This document shows positions 6,136 to 6,479 of a DNA stretch of 6,479 bases, one piece after another. Positions within the stretch are counted from its first letter, which is position 1; each line of letters starts with the position of its first letter. The position numbers were made by a program, and so were the translations under genes. The notes beneath the pieces were generated by a model that was given only the letters and a program-made list of their open reading frames with translations, was not told the origin of the DNA and did no database searches. Source of the DNA: Chitinivibrionales bacterium (GTDB lineage Bacteria > Fibrobacterota > Chitinivibrionia > Chitinivibrionales > JANQEN01); assembly GCA_030593665.1 (NCBI GenBank), contig JAUVGS010000127.1:1-6479 (forward strand), read 5' to 3'.

Positions 6136-6479
6136 TATCTGTTCCCTCCTGCTGAAAGTGCAGTAAACAATGCCTTTGCCTTATTTAATGTCTCTTCAAA
6201 TTCACGTTCCGGTACCGAGTCATAGACGATGCCGGCACCAGCCTGCAGATATAGCTTTTTATCCGCAACAACCATGGACCGGATGGTAATACAGGAATCA
6301 AACGTACCGGTATAACTCAGATACCCTATTAAGCCGGCATACGGTCCCCGTTCATCCGGTTCAAGCTCTTCTATTATCTCCATAGCCCGCACCTTGGGTT
6401 CCCCTGAAACCGTACCGGCAGGAAACGTAGCCTTGATCACATCAAAAGCATCTATATTGTCTGCCAGTTCGGCAACAAC
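6135..6479 (-). CDS. trpE: Anthranilate synthase component I, C-terminal part (cut by window edge)
   Basis: TrpE converts chorismate to anthranilate with ammonia passed on from the TrpG glutaminase. Only the last 114 codons are inside the window; the frame is open to the right edge, so the 5' end is missing because of the window, not because of a truncation. The part seen is the conserved end of the chorismate-binding domain: [18 protein letters not shown], then [15 protein letters not shown], the IRSMV strand, and [20 protein letters not shown], all typical of TrpE and its paralogues. The GTG at 6438-6440 is an internal valine codon, not a start. The TAA stop shares its last A with the ATG of trpGD (TAATG), which points to translational coupling with the partner subunit. 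The TrpG-TrpD neighbour argues for TrpE over PabB or a menaquinone/siderophore chorismate enzyme. Confidence 0.95.
   Translation of the reverse strand, partial: VVAELADNIDAFDVIKATFPAGTVSGEPKVRAMEIIEELEPDERGPYAGLIGYLSYTGTFDSCITIRSMVVADKKLYLQAGAGIVYDSVPEREFEETLNKAKALFTALSAGGNR

Noticed and set aside
6135..6440. Short complete gene starting with GTG at 6440
   Set aside because: The frame is open to the window edge and encodes typical TrpE sequence before this codon, so the GTG is an internal valine.

Overview
The window holds most of a tryptophan biosynthesis operon, all on the minus strand, read from the right edge to the left: trpE (3' end only), a trpG-trpD fusion, trpC, a small putative lipoprotein gene that does not belong to the pathway, trpF, trpB and trpA. 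Together these cover every step from chorismate to tryptophan: anthranilate synthase (TrpE with the TrpG domain), phosphoribosyl transfer (TrpD domain), isomerisation (TrpF), ring closure (TrpC) and tryptophan synthase (TrpA and TrpB). The start of trpE and any leader, attenuator or T-box controlling the operon lie beyond the right edge.

Layout on the + coordinate axis: 1-99 is the tail after trpA, with a 7-nt tandem repeat and no clear terminator. trpA (100-894) and trpB (881-2128) overlap by 14 nt. trpF (2190-2855) starts with TTG. A gap of about 100 nt (2856-2954) carries a perfect AT-rich inverted repeat. The small lipoprotein-like gene begins 3 nt after trpC (3504-4277) and stops at an in-frame TGA (3126-3128), but the same frame stays open and protein-like to a TAG at 2955. 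A 265-nt gap (4278-4542) separates trpC from trpGD (4543-6135); it holds a GTCAT...ATGAC inverted-repeat element and, next to trpC, a good sigma70-like promoter. trpE (6135 to the edge) overlaps trpGD by one base.

The organism is a bacterium of moderate GC using ordinary stops (TAA, TAG and TGA all end trp genes here) and Shine-Dalgarno sites. A lipoprotein-type signal peptide suggests a Gram-negative envelope. TrpA and TrpB keep all catalytic residues but have unusual signature loops, and the intergenic repeats resemble those I associate with Bacteroidota, Fibrobacterota or Spirochaetota-like environmental genomes. I cannot name the phylum with confidence.

The pathway genes themselves are ordinary. 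The items that merit a second look are the TGA-interrupted lipoprotein gene lodged in the operon, the inverted-repeat element and internal promoter that split the operon into trpE-GD and trpC-F-B-A halves, and the shared divergence of TrpA and TrpB. I see no convincing new multi-gene system.
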